Assembly: GCA_032717465.1 (NCBI GenBank)
Contig: CM064715.1
Coordinates: forward strand, 38,145,604-38,209,603
Length of the DNA: 64,000 bases
DNA from: Coenobita brevimanus
Taxonomy: Eukaryota; Arthropoda; Malacostraca; Decapoda; Coenobitidae
Direction of reading: 5' to 3'
Position 1 is the stretch's first letter. Every line of letters begins with the position of its first letter. The notes under the pieces were generated by a model. It was not told where the DNA came from and did no database searches. It saw only the letters and a program-made list of their open reading frames with translations. Shown here piece after piece: positions 34,516-46,294 of the stretch. Made by a program: the position numbers and the translations under genes.

Positions 34516-35950
34516 TTATATGAGGGATGGTTGGGTGGGAGGAGCATTTTCCTTTGGGGAATTGTGATTTGGGGAGTTTCCATCTTGCCTGGTGGAGGGG
34601 TAGGGTGATGGGTGTGGTGTTTGGGAGGAGGTTAGCATGTGGTGAGGAATGGGGAGCAGGGTGGGGTGGAGATGTGGGTGTTGGGGTGTATCTAGGTGGT
34701 GGACGGGACAGGCGCCCTGATTTGGTGGTCGTGGTGGTGAGGGTGGGTGTGGGTGGTGAGGGTGGGTGGACAGGTGATGGTGCTGGGGTGTGATTCCGGG
34801 TGGCAGCGGACGTGGGCAGGGGTGTGGTGTGTCGTGTGTAATAAGAATGGTCGGTGGGTAAGGGGGGGGCAGGGATGGTAGTGTGGGTGGTGCGAGTGAG
34901 AGGTGGTGTGGGCGCATGTGGTGGGCTGAAGGGTGGTGTGGCGACAGGTGTAGTGCGTGGGGTAGGGTGAGGGAGTTGGTGGTAGTGATTGGGAAATGTG
35001 CTGGTTGGGTGGGAGTGGGCGGGGTGGAGGGTGCCATGGGTGGTGTAGGAGATGGGCGTGGAGGGGTGGGCATGGGAAAGGGATGTAGAATGGGTTGTGG
35101 TGGGGCATCGGGATCGGGGGAAAAGGGTGGTGCGTCGGGGGCTGGGGTGTGGGGTGATGGCGTGACTGTCAGTGAGGTGGAGGGGGGTGGGGAGAAAGAG
35201 TAGGAGTAGGAGTCTGGGGGGTAATTCTCAGAAGAGGACGCATTGGTAGGTGTGTGGCGGGTGGTGTTTGGCACGCGGGTGAGTGCGGGGTCATTGTTGG
35301 AGGGTGGGAAGGGACGCACGTGCCTGTTTCTGTAGGTCCGTGATTGGCCCTCATGGTTAATCGTGACTTGATAGGGGTTAGGGACTTTGATGATGGTGAA
35401 GGGCCCGTCAAAACAGGGGGCGGTCTTGGTGGGGGTAGGGAGGCGTGCTATGATGACAGAATCTCCCGGCTTGTAGGAGTTTGTGGGGTTAGTGTCGGGT
35501 TGCAGATCTTGTGCTTGGAGGTGCTGGAGGCATCATTTGAGGTGGTGCAGGGGGTCGGTGGTGGAGGGTGTGGTGGGAGGTTGTAGATGGTGGTGGAGGG
35601 GTAGGAGGAGAGGGGATTCCCCGAAAACTCGCTCATGGGGGGTGATGCTGTCCTCTCTGGGGCACGTGTTCAAGCCCTATTGCTCAATTTTGACGTGCGC
35701 CGGCCAGTCGTCATTTCCAGTTTGTATGATTCTTGTCCTTACTTGATTTAGGAGGGATCTATGACTCCTCTCACAAATGCTGTTTCCCTGTGGCCAGTAT
35801 GGGGATAAATGGGAGATGTGATAGCCAAATACTGAAGCGAGTTCCTCCCAGATTTTCCCCATAAATTCTGGTGCGTTATCTGAATGTAAGGCCTGTGGGA
35901 TTCTGAAATAGGGGAAGACGTGGCGGACTAGGGCATCGGCAACTGAAACA
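34516..35950 (-). pseudogene. Group A pol 3' end: integrase and proline-rich tail
   Basis: From 35950 down: integrase core with ADALVRHVFPYFRIPQALHS, the second catalytic Asp in HSDNAPEF, and the Glu in GNSICERSHRSL; then, after stops near 35677 and 35530, the C-terminal module with CFDGPFTIIKVPNPYQV (GPY/F-like) and RNRHVRPFPP. The frame then continues without a stop for about 235 residues of Pro/Thr/His-rich sequence to 34516. This is a Ty3/gypsy integrase with a long low-complexity C-terminal extension. The N-terminal side is cut at 35950, where unrelated orientation begins. Confidence 0.75.
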
Positions 35951-36071
35951 GCATTGTGTTCCTACACTCCCCAGAGACTCAATGCCACATTATCACAGCA
36001 CAAAACCCGACCCCGACCCTCAGTGTCCAGCATACAGCTCCCTACCACACCAGCAACAACACCGAGCAAGA
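35951..36071 (+). other. Junction sequence between inverted elements
   Basis: About 70 bp (35951-36022) match neither the group A nor the group B copy at equivalent positions. From 36023 (gtgtccagcatacagctcc) the sequence matches group B upstream of ORF3 as at about 50597 (minus). Likely a rearrangement breakpoint. Confidence 0.45.
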
Positions 36072-36811
36072 TGAAGGCGAGACGAGCCATATGGGCGCCT
36101 ACCCTCGGCAAGAATCGCCGGCTCCGAGTACCACACCACCTGCTTACCCTCCTCCGCTCCACGCTCACAACCTCCATGCTCTTCCTCACCTGCGACGCAG
36201 AGCAGGAAGAAAATCCCTATACCACCGCCTGGCAGGCCCTACTACAACACCTCCAGCCTGCATATGCCACACACGACACTCACGTGTACCACCTCCAGCC
36301 ACAGGGACGTGACTTTTCCCAGGGGGAGAGTGGTGAAATGCGTGGCATACAAAATAGTGCCCCCGAAAACGAGGTGAGTGAGGAACAGCTTGATGCCCCC
36401 GAAAACGAGATGAGTGATGACCAGCATAGTGTCCCCGGAAATGCACCGACACCCCCACCCGGACCCCACGGAGTAGCTGCAGCCGAACTATGGGATGCCG
36501 TGCGACAATGGCATAAGGCAGCCCGGGCCGTGCACCCTTATAACACCCAACCGTCACACCGTCACCCTAGCAGGAGGAGGACACTACCTTCGGGGAGTGG
36601 GATTGCTGGATCAGCTAGGGGTGGAGCTGCCAAATCAGCTCCAGACAGCGCCCCTCAGGAGACGGCCTACTGCCGCTCCCGCCTTCGCCAGACGGCCGAT
36701 TGCCGCTCCGAAGGTGCTGCCCGAGTCGGCCTATTGCTGCTCCTCCCTCTGGCAGAAGGAGATGGCCTACTGCCGCTCCCGCCTTCGTCAGACGGCCGAT
36801 TGCCGCTCTGA
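36072..36811 (+). CDS. Group B ORF3, open through the polypurine tract into the 3' LTR
   Basis: An uninterrupted frame starts MKARRAIWAPTLGKNRRLR at 36072. The first 87 residues form the pre-LTR domain, homologous to group A (HHLLTLLRSTL, WQALLQHLQPA, YHLQPQGRDFSQGESGE). The polypurine tract encodes QGESG. The frame crosses into the LTR at 36334 (codons for EMRGIQN) and continues through the acidic, basic and CRS-repeat regions until a frameshift in the repeats leads to a stop at 36811. The LTR itself is truncated at 36846. Upstream, the frame is open to 35954 but that part is probably not native. No signal peptide, membrane segment or known fold is evident. Confidence 0.5.
36321..36333 (+). 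promoter_or_regulatory. Polypurine tract of group B element
   Basis: AGGGGGAGAGTGG directly precedes the LTR start TGAAATG, as expected for the plus-strand primer. The identical tract precedes the minus-strand LTR at 50284-50296. Confidence 0.75.
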
Positions 36812-36846
36812 AGGTGTTGCCCCTGAGTCGGCCTATTGCCGCTCCT
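36334..36846 (+). mobile_element. Group B 3' LTR fragment (513 bp)
   Basis: Starts TGAAATGCGTGGCATAC and ends abruptly in the CRS repeats (gcctattgccgctcc). It is similar to 29371-29880 and 50283-49770. The U5 end is lost. Confidence 0.75.
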
Positions 36847-37755
36847 AGTATCTGGCTGTTCGTTTTGCATTTCGCCAGTCCTGGTCCGGTCTCGATTAAA
36901 CCTATTGAAATACCATTCTTGATCCGAGACATGATTAGATAAGTTAGGTCATTAATCGTTACAGGATTACTTATTGGGCGGATATTAATTTAAACTAAGT
37001 AGGACAGATATTAAATGCAGATGTCGGAGGTAAATGTGTGACCTTACACATAAGCGCACTGCTCACAATCAGTTTTCCTTGTAATGTGTAATTCAATCAT
37101 TCCTTAGATGAATGGACTATAAAGGTGTGCTGTAATGACCATATTCATATGAAATATGATAACGGAAAGTCATTATCATAGCTGATATAATAGCCACATT
37201 CGACAGCAGTATGCATAAACTCTTTGCCTGTTGAGGTAACTATTTTAACCTTCTACCTCTTCGTGATGCACCACAGAGCACACAAAAACATCTACCTGAT
37301 GTACTACGAACGAGGATATAAGCAACCTTTAACAGTGTCTGAACATCATCCTAATGTTTATTGGTCAGTGTCAACATTGATGTTAATATGGCAGGTATCT
37401 TACTTGTAACTGGACGTAGATGTTAGGTAAATCCTCTTCAACCTATGCTCTTAATGGTATCAAGTGGTAACGCTATGAAATTGATTTACTGTTATAAGGA
37501 GAGAGTAAGAGAGAAAGGCTTGGAGCGATTCCAGTATATAGTGCATTAACATGTTATGGTAACGATGTAAAAACAACACAGAAAATAAAATGTTTAGTAT
37601 TGTTAAGATGCAGATATTTAGTGGAATGCTAATGGATCTCAAAAACTAGTTCGGCAATTATTATCACTGGCGGTATGAATAACGTAACACTCCCCACCCC
37701 CCCGTCCGGCGCCTGCCCTGGCTTTCACTATGCCATTCCCAAGCTCCCCCTTTAA
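36847..37755. other. Unassigned sequence
   Basis: AT-rich, with short frames only (for example 37224-37409). No recognised gene or element. Confidence 0.4.
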
Positions 37756-38036
37756 GCAGGTCTCCCACCGGCTTGACCAGTTGCAAGAAACCGGTGGCAT
37801 GGAATTGTTGCATGCCACAGGTTGCACGCACCAAGGCCAAATACGTATAGTATAATATATACTATTGTGTTACATACTGTATAACACTATATATTTATAT
37901 CATAATATTATATATATTATCTTATTATTAAATTAATATAGTCGTATTTATCTGGCCTTGGTTAGCGCGACCTGTGGCACACAACAATTTTCCGTGCAAC
38001 CAGTTTCATGCAACTGGCTGAGCCGATGGGAGTCTG
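37756..38036. repeat. Long hairpin-forming inverted repeat (possible MITE)
   Basis: Arms of about 95 bp (37756-37850 and 37945-38036). Left blocks are tctcccaccggct, ccagttgcaagaaacc, tgccacaggt and caaggccaaata; the right arm has their complements. The 90-bp centre is almost pure AT. No transposase. Confidence 0.6.
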
Positions 38037-38164
38037 AGCCACCTTACTCCTAAGACATTTTTCTCTCCACCCAACTCCGTACTCAGCCATCTATGCTATG
38101 AACTCTGACTCTGACGGAGGTTCACTACGGCCGAAGAGAGTTGATGATTCGAACTTTTGTCGAG

Positions 38165-39320
38165 CATGTACATTCGCGCCTACTAATTTCTCCCCCCCCC
38201 CCCTGGAAGCCGGAATCAAGGCCAGTCAGTTCTAGGCGCTCGCTCGAACAAGCCACCCCCTCTGCCCTCCCCCCCTTACCCCAGTATAGAGGTTTGAAAC
38301 GTTTCGAACAGCCATGCCTGGTGTTGTGACGCGGTGTCAATAGATTTTGTTACAGACACTCAGAACCAGTTGAGGTATGTGTATAAAGGGCTTTAGTGTG
38401 CAATAGTATCTTTTCCCTACAACATGATTGTCATGTGGGGTTGGTGGAGGATTGGTGCCCCTCCCTGTAAAACAATTAACTCTGAGCCCTTGGCCACCCT
38501 GTCTGGGATACATGGCGTCAGGCAACGAATGAATGAATGAATGATTGTATCGATGTGGGAAAGGAACGTAGGTGGAGGAACTGTATACTGACATCCTGAT
38601 AAATTATCATAGTAAACGATGTGTGTTGAGAATGATGTATTATGTCTTTTTGCATCCATTCTCTTTCCCGTATTCACAACCCCGGGACCATTCTCTCCTA
38701 CACGCCCTCTCACCCTCCTCTCCCACTCCCACCCTTCCTCACACCTCTCTTACCCTCTCATCCCCCTCTCACGCCCTTTCTTAACCAACATAACTTTAGG
38801 TAATAATGACATGAACCATCTCACATTGATTTATATTATACATGCCAACTGTTTTGTCGTATTGTAATCAGTTATGTGACAGATGCACTTCAACTTGGAC
38901 TTTGACATACAGTTGTTTATTGGTCATACAGGTTCTGTGTGGTTATTGACGTCCATTCATTCGTGTTAATGTGGAAATTTAGGTCTTATCTTACCGATAT
39001 AACAACGTAAGTGGCCGTCCAGTAATTTCTGCGTTAAGTAAATGAATCAGAATCGGCTCAACTAACCCCAAACACATCGTAAAATATTCTGGCCTGTTGC
39101 CACAACACTGACGCCATGTCATTATGTATACGAATTAATAAGAGTTGGAATCAATAGAATAACAACAGTGGTTAAACCAAACTGGTCAAAATTGTTAATG
39201 CATGTTATGCAAAATAACAAACGTGTAGTTAGTTATACACTGAACTCATTTTATTGCCCATCAGGTTCTGTGTGTGTAAGATGTGTGTGGAAGAGATAGC
39301 TTTCTGTGTCAACACCATAT
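38165..39320 (+). repeat. Inverted repeat, left arm (about 1.05 kb plus SINE)
   Basis: Matches 46295-47325 in reverse orientation, for example cgcgcctactaatttctc, gaaacgtttcgaacagccat, ctcaccctcctctcccactc-type tract, and tcaggttctgtgtgtgtaag. The only large difference is a SINE in this arm (38431-38540). No coding potential. The spacer is about 7 kb. Confidence 0.8.
38431..38540 (+). repeat. 5'-truncated 5S-type SINE with empty site in the other arm
   Basis: Contains ggggttggtggaggattggt and cctgtaaaacaattaactct, ending in (GAAT)n. Target duplication ATGATTG at 38424-38430 and 38541-38547. The opposite arm (about 47066-47095) has the uninterrupted pre-insertion sequence. The 5S head is missing, consistent with 5' truncation. 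Confidence 0.8.
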
Positions 39321-39582
39321 GGTTTGTGTTAAGCATGAAAAAGGTTGTGGTTATAATTATGTTTTTCTTCAGTGCTTGCTATGTGAACACCTTCCCTCTG
39401 TATTATGTTGACGGGCATGCCATTACAGTAATAAGCATACTTTTATAAACACAAAATACCACTTGTGTGAAGAAACATCATCGCCCCGATCAGTGGGTCC
39501 TTATAAGGAAAAACATTACACAGCCATAGGATTTAATACTTTAAGGTTACCTTATGTGGAATATTACAGAATACAAGATTAT
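39321..39582. other. Unassigned spacer before a mariner-like element
   Basis: No feature recognised. The last bases lead into cagtaccttgtccaccc, the probable terminal repeat of the mariner-like element. Confidence 0.4.
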
Positions 39583-40636
39583 CAGTACCTTGTCCACCCT
39601 CCGCTAGCCTCAGTGACCTCGTGTAGGCGCGAGGGCATCGAGTCAACTAGATGGGAGCATATATTGGGGCGCCTCCTAAACCCCTCCCACACCTCCCTGG
39701 TTTTCTGCTCAATACTCTCCCTGGTCTTCTCCTCTACTCCCCACTCCTGCTTCATTATGCCCCAGAGGTTTTCAATGGGATTTATATCACAACCTTTCGT
39801 GGGCCAGTCTATTACCTGTATCTCTGGGTGATTATCAAACCATTCTCTTACTCTACGACTGGTATGTATGGGAGAACGGTCCTGAACGATGATGATTGGG
39901 AGGGGTTCTGAAAGTGCATATGCACGGACAGATGGTAAAAGGGAGGTCTCTAGTATATTTACGTATTCCTCAGAATTGAGGTGGCCTTGAATGGGGACTA
40001 GCTCACCAGGACCCCCATACCACATCCATCCGTACAGAGGCACGCTTACTCTCCCGCTTCTAGCCCGGTCTGAAATGTTTTCTCTCATGAACCGGGTACC
40101 CCAAGATCTCCAGCAGTGACGGCACTGAGCTGCTACAGATGAGAAACTGGTCTCATCCATGAATATAACTTTCCGCCAAAACTCTTGGCTAGCGTTTACA
40201 TAACGGTGTGCGAACTGTAGCCGAGCTGTTCGCTGATTTTCTGTAAGTTCTTCCTTACTTGCTGGAACATAACAGTCTCTTCCGCCATTGTGAAGGCACC
40301 GCCTTACTGTAGACACATGACATTTAACTGCAACTCCCTTGTGAGTGTGACAGCAGTAAGGAGTCGCCGGTCATCTTCTGGTGACGTTACCCGTGGTCGC
40401 CCTGGTCTGGCCTTGGTCTTGACGTGCCCCTAATCTGCATTCCTCCTAACCCACAAACGCACAGTCTTAATGTCGATGGCCATTTCTCTGCTGATCTGTT
40501 TTAGGGGTTGGCCAGCTTTATAGCGACCAACGATTTCAGATCTGTGCTGGATAACCTCTGGCCTGTTGGCACGAGTGCGTGGAGCAGGTAAATGTCCCCT
40601 TCGTGGCATACCTGTGAATAATTGATTGACATTCAT
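39583..40636 (-). pseudogene. Tc1/mariner-like transposase
   Basis: Reads from 40636: helix-turn-helix region with VIQHRSEIVGRYKAGQPLKQ and ISREMAIDIKTVRLWVRRNA, then a stop codon (TAG) at about 40435, a GHVKTKARPGRPRVT linker, a one-base frameshift near 40320, then 244 open codons with the DDE catalytic triad: IFMDETSF, IIVQDRSPIHTS, and GCDINPIENLWG. I count 35 residues between the second Asp and the Glu, suggesting a DD35E group rather than classical DD34E Tc1; this should be recounted. It ends at TAC TGA within the left terminal repeat (cagtacc). One stop and one frameshift make it inactive. The right terminal repeat is not clear and a TA microsatellite abuts it. Confidence 0.85.
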
Positions 40637-40655
40637 ATTGACACTAATTGCAAGG

Positions 40656-40660
<5 letters not shown>

Positions 40661-40745
<85 letters not shown>

Positions 40746-40751
40746 TTTGTA

Positions 40752-40808
<57 letters not shown>
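40661..40808. repeat. (TA)n then (GT)n microsatellite
   Basis: (AT)41 at 40661-40742 and (GT)27 at 40754-40808, immediately next to the 3' end of the CR1-like LINE. A GT run also lies at its other end (45041-45053, 45072-45099), so the LINE may have inserted into a GT repeat. Confidence 0.95.
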
Positions 40809-40809
<1 letters not shown>

Positions 40810-40863
40810 CTTACCTTACCTAATTGTTCTTACCTTACCTAATTGTATCTTTACAGGAATGAG

Positions 40864-43650
40864 TCAAGCTCGTACTGTCCCGTGTCTTAAACCATATTTA
40901 TCGTACAGATCCTTAAATTTATGAATTGATTTGGCACACACTATTTCATTCGGTAGTGCATCCCATTGATCAATTACTCTGTTTCGGAAATTGAATTTCC
41001 TTACGTATTTATCACCTCTCTTCTTATGCAGTTTTTTGCAGTGTCCTCTTGCTGATGTTTCTCCATATGTTAAGTAATCATTTATGTCTATTTTCTCCTT
41101 TCCTAATATGCATTTATATAGCATTATCATGTCACCTCTTTTCCTTCTGTCCTGTAGTGTTGGTAGATTCAGTTTATTTAGTCTTTCTTCGTAGCTTAGG
41201 TCCCTGAAGCTTGGTATCCATCTTGTAGCGGCCCTTTGAACTTTTTCAATCTTGTCTATATGCTTTTTGAGATGAGGACTCCAGACTACTGATGCATATT
41301 CCAGGGTTGGTCTAATGAATGATGTTATTATCCTTCTTAGCATGTTTTCATTTATGTATGTGAATGCTATTCTCATATTTGCAAGCAGTGTATACATGTT
41401 CCGCACCTTCTCGCTGATGTGGTCAGCCGGAGATAGTCTGTTATTGATAATCACACCTAGGTCTTTCTCTCTTTCTGATGTGTATAGGGTTTTATTTCCT
41501 AACTTATAATCCCAATCAGGTCTTTTTCCGCTTTTACCAAACTTGATTACATGACACTTGTCCACATTGAATTCCATTTGCCATGTACTACTCCATTCAT
41601 GAAGTTTATTTAATTCTTCTTGTAGCTCTTTACAAGAGTCTGTGTTAGTAATTCTCCTTTGTATTTTTGCATCATCTGCAAACATATTCAGATAGCTCTC
41701 ATTTCCAGTGTTACTGTTTATATCATTTATATACACTAAAAAAATGATTGGTGCCAGCACTGAACCCTGTGGTACTCCACTAGTCACTTCTTTCCATGAT
41801 GAGTAGTTTCCTCTTAGTACTGTCCTCATTTCTCTTTTTATGAGAAAGTCTTGCCTCCAACAAAACAGTTTACCTCGAATTCCTCCTTGATGGTACAGTT
41901 TCCATAAAAGTCTTTGGTGTGGTACTGTGTCAAAAGCTTTCTTGAAATCTAAATAGATACTGTCCACCCATCCTTCCCTTTCCTGTATTGTGTTTGTTAC
42001 TCTGTCATAGTAGCTCAACAGATTAGTAACACATGATTTTCCTTTTCTGAAACCAAACTGTGTTTCTGTTAGCATACTGTGTTCTTCTAGATGATTTACC
42101 CAAGCTTTTCTTATAAGTTTTTCTAATACCTTGCTTACAACACTGGTCAGTGATACTGGTTGGTAGTCGAGTGGATTTTGTCTATTTCCTTTCTTGAATA
42201 AGGGGACAATATTTGCTTTTTTCCAAATATCAGGTAGTTTACCTTGACTCAAGGATTTCTTGAAAATTAAAAATAATGGTTTACTTAACTCCTTTGCACA
42301 TTCTCGTAATCCCCAACATGAAATTTCATCAGGACCACTTGCTTTTCCTCTGTCTAATCTACTTAACTCCTCCTGTATTACTTTTTCTGCTATTTGTATA
42401 TCTGGTAGCATGTGTGGACATGCGTGTTCCACATAGTCCCTCTCAAAAATTTTTTCTTCTGTAAAAACTAATTGGAAATTCTTATTTAGTGCTTCACAAA
42501 TATCTTTCTCTTGTGTATAAGTGATTCCCTCGTCCGTAATGGATTGTATTATATCTTTTACTTTAGTTTTGCTTCTGATATAGTTGTAAAACAGCTTTGG
42601 TTGATCACTACTTTTATTTATTATATCCTCCTCAAACTGTTTTTGGGCTTCCCTCCTTATTCTTGTATAGTCGTTTCTTGCCTGTTTGTAATTATTATAC
42701 GCCCTTTCACTATTGTGTCTTCTGAATCTATTCCACAACAAATCTCTTCTTTCTTTTGATTTTTTACATTCTGTATTGAACCATTTCTGTATTTTCTTAT
42801 CTGCTTCTTTGTGCTGTGGGATGTACGTCTGGACTCGTATTTCATAAAATTCACAAAATTGATTATATATAGCATTTAAATCTTGTCCTCTAAGCTCATT
42901 TTCCCAATCAACTTCTAAGAAATACTTCTTTAGGTCTTGATAATTTCCCTTTTTATAGTTTAGGCTCTTTTTGTAACTATCATTGCTGTTTACTATGTCA
43001 TATGCTATCCTGAAGTTATAATTTAGTACTGCATGATCGCTTTTGCCGAGTGGAGGGTGATATATTATACTGTCAATATCATTTTCTTGCCTTGTAAATA
43101 TTAGATCTAGCACTGAAGGTACATCAAGTCCTCTTTTTCTGGTGGTTTCCCTCACATGTTGCGTTAAGAAAAACTCCTGCACGAGATCCAGGAGCTTTTG
43201 GTCCCAACAGCTTTCATGGCTATTTAGATCTAGCGTATTCCCTTGAAGTCTCCAGTTAGTATAATTCTTTCCGATTTCTCTTCCATTTTATGTAGCAATG
43301 ATCTTACACTCTGAATTGCACTCTCTGCCAGGTCCTCATATTCATCTCTTTCCCATGTGTTTGATCTGGGTGGCATGTACAAATTGGCTACAATTACTTT
43401 CCCTTCAGATGTGTCGATCTCTACTGCAATCAGTTCTACTTGTGATGGTATATCTAGTTTTATTTCCTTGACTTTTAGATTTTTCTTAGTTAATATTATA
43501 ATTCCTCCTCCTTTTTTTAAATATCTGTCTCTTCTCCATATACTGTATTCCTCTAAGTTTAGTATGTCATTTGATATCCTTGGTATTAATTTTGTTTCAG
43601 TTAGGCATATTATTTGTGGTTCATTTTCTCTGACAATCATTCCTCTCTAG
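40864..43650 (-). pseudogene. CR1-like LINE ORF2 (endonuclease-reverse transcriptase), nearly intact
   Basis: RT part: 772 open codons (43182-40864) with KSDHAVLNYNF (endonuclease SDH motif), RGKASGPDEISCWG, IVPLFKKGNRQNPLDYQPVS, YLDFKKAFDTVPHQRL, GVPQGSVLAPIIFLVYIND, catalytic MFADDAK, and the C-terminal RPTLEYASVVWSPHLKK and ATRWIPSFRDLSYEE. Endonuclease part: 43640-43230 with ICLTETKL, GGGIIILTKK, NLYMPP and LTGDF. A deletion of about 14 bp after LTGDF (near 43235) separates the two frames, so one change disrupts an otherwise open protein. It acts in target-primed reverse transcription in the nucleus. Confidence 0.85.
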
Positions 43651-43730
43651 TAATTTAGATACCATTCCATCCACATTTGAGTACATCAATTTTATCATCT
43701 TGTTTATATACTTGTCATGACATGGTTCTA

Positions 43731-44777
43731 CTACCTTCCTCCTCTTTCTTCCATCCTGTTTGTGTACCACTTTCGTACCTGCAATCCTATTACTTTGTAA
43801 AAAAATTTCTTTTTCTCCTCTTCTGATCTTCCCTCATTTTTTGTTTTTGCTTCCTCCCTTTTCTCTTTCAGTAATTCCAGTTCCTCTTGTGTTAGGCATC
43901 TTTTTATCCATACATTTTTAAACTCCTCTTTTTCCTTAAGATTCTTTGCATTTTTTAGTATCTCTTCCACGGTGTTTACACTCTGGAAAGTCACCTTTAG
44001 AGGTCTTGTCTTGCTTTTCTCGTATTTCCCTAACCTTTTATGTTCCTCTATGTCTTTACTACCGATTTCCTCTGATACTTCTTTCAGTAAGCTCATTACA
44101 TTTGCCATCTCCTTTTTGTCTCTTGTGATCTTGTTTTTAACTTCTTCCTCTTCTATACCAGTGATTACTATTGATTTGTTTATCTCTGCTGAATCTCTGA
44201 CTAATTTTGGATTGTTTTGGATTATTTTTTTTCCACCTCCTGTTTAATGCTTTTTTCCTTCACCCTTGTTTCTAAGTCTTTCTTTACTTTCACCATTTCA
44301 GCATACGTGGTTTCTTCATCATTTTTGTAGCTTTGCACAGCTTCATTCACTTGTGTTATCTTCTCAATATCACTGCTCTGGTCAATAAGACTGCTAACTT
44401 GCCTAATTGTCTCTGTCATTTTTGAACTCTTCCATAACACTCTCGTGATTGACTACTGTACTTGCCATTTCACTCATTTTCTTCCTAAATGTACTCAATT
44501 CCACTGTTAGTTCACTGATGGTTGTGTCTTTCTTACTGGCCTCCCTTTCTAGTTTTTCTATTTCTTCCTTTTGCAAGTGCATCTGCTTCTTTATTTCATC
44601 AATTTCATTTTTGATAGCCATTTCTAGTTTGTTTACACGTTCAACCAGTCTATTGTGAATCTCTACTTCAACCAGTTCTTGGTAGAAATCATCATTTTGC
44701 TTTTTACCTTTATCCCTTTTCTTTTCCAAATTTGTTTTACTGATGTATGTATCCATTTTGCAATACTTAAAGTGCAA
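43731..44777 (-). pseudogene. CR1-like LINE ORF1 copy 2
   Basis: Frames 44777-44403 (MDTYISKTNLEKKRDK, coiled-coil), 44440-44222 and 44108-43731 (LGKYEKSKTRPLKVTF, IKRCLTQEELELLKEKREEA) together correspond to copy 1 ORF1. Breaks near 44410 and 44225 disrupt it. It ends RKWYTNRMEERGGR, 80 bp before the ORF2 region. Confidence 0.7.
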
Positions 44778-45040
44778 AGCATGTACTTACAATCTCCGTG
44801 TTTTTGTAGTCTAAACAAACCTCAGAGATGACTCAGCGTATTCTTTCGTCTTGGTTCTATTTCCTGTTTGAACAAGTCTTGTTTAAACTGATTATTATTT
44901 TTTTTGTTTTAATGATGAACAATCATTTAGTCTAACCTGGTACTGAGCTTGACTCATACAAAGATACTATTTAGGTAATGCCACTGGCCGTGATGATTTG
45001 GTACGGAGCGCCGGTGTCACACGTCCGTCTAGATTGAATC

Positions 45041-45067
45041 CGTGTGTGTGTGTATTGTATCTTTTAC

Positions 45068-45099
<32 letters not shown>

Positions 45100-46294
45100 T
45101 CAAGGTAAGCTCCTACATCTTTAAATGTAGAAGCTTGATACTTACCATAATGGCCTACTTTTACAGGATAAACAATTGGATTAACCTAAGCTTCCTCTGC
45201 TTGGGTTCTCATCTTCCATTCTTTGATAACACCATCCATACAGTGATAGGGATATTTCAAACTACACAGTTAACATCAACAGTATCACATAACTACAGAA
45301 ACGTGGAAAAGGATGTTAACCAACTGTGTAGTGTGGGTTCAAGCTGATAAAGTGGTTCCACGGACAACCTTCGAGGGGCTGCAGCCACAGGCGACCTCTG
45401 CGGTGATGAACGCCACTGCGCAAACGTTTACAATACGCAGGAACACCAAAACAAACATGCATAATTACTATGAGTATTTATGCCACGGAATTATTTACTT
45501 CCCTAACTAACTGATCAACATTTCAGAGTCTCAAACATAGAAAGGCTACGGATATTCATTATGAACACTATGTGCATAAAAGGAATCTATAAGACGAGCG
45601 AGTCAGGCTTACCTTCACAACAAGTGGCTTGGTAACGGCATGACTCTGATGGTTGAGTGTATGCAAGACATCACCTCGGTGAATCATTCGAGCTGCGTAT
45701 TCGAATCTGTGAGGCACTACTTATATATCAACAGTTAGAGACACAAATTACAGTAGCCAATGCTGATTATAACTTTTTGATAACAATTATTAGTGGTAGA
45801 ATATTATAAATAGGCAGTGGATGTCTTTGTGTGGCCCTAACAACACAGTCATCATTATGAGCCACAGTGGTATACTGGAAATGTCGTTATTCTGTTGACT
45901 GTCTCTAAAGGAGTGCATATATTTGCACTTTATTGTCTCAGATGTTTGTCCGGAAAAAGGACAAAAAGAAACCATGTGATTGTCACCTGAGAAAGTGCGA
46001 ATGTGGGAAAGGTATTATCAGTGGCCTAGGCTGTTCACTCAATTAATGTGCTATCATAAATCACTACACCAGACAAACTAATCCCGGATATGGTTATCGC
46101 TACACAGCTGGTTGACGTTATCATTGGCCTTGTTGGCCACGTGCGTCATTGCTTGTGTTAGTAAAAGATAGCGCGTGTGATACCTGCCTTACTCGTCATA
46201 CGCACCACAGGTAGAGCAGAGCCACATATCAATTGATATAAAATCTCTAGGTCATATTGTTCATATTGATGGGCTCATTTCGTACGTAGAATGT
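45041..46294. other. Unassigned, with GT microsatellites at its start
   Basis: GT runs at 45041-45053 and 45072-45099. The rest has no recognised gene or repeat. Confidence 0.45.

Larger units (their letters stand above)
40809..45040 (-). mobile_element. CR1-like LINE copy 2 (about 4.2 kb, full length)
   Basis: The minus-strand element runs from 45040 (gattcaatctagacgg) to 40809, with two 3'-terminal units of caattaggtaaggtaagaa type. It contains 5' UTR, ORF1 (44777-43731) and ORF2 (43650-40864). It lacks the LTR insertion of copy 1 and so supplies the reference for it. The 5' UTR segment 44945-44979 is the inverted copy of the 3' segment 40832-40872. Confidence 0.85.
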
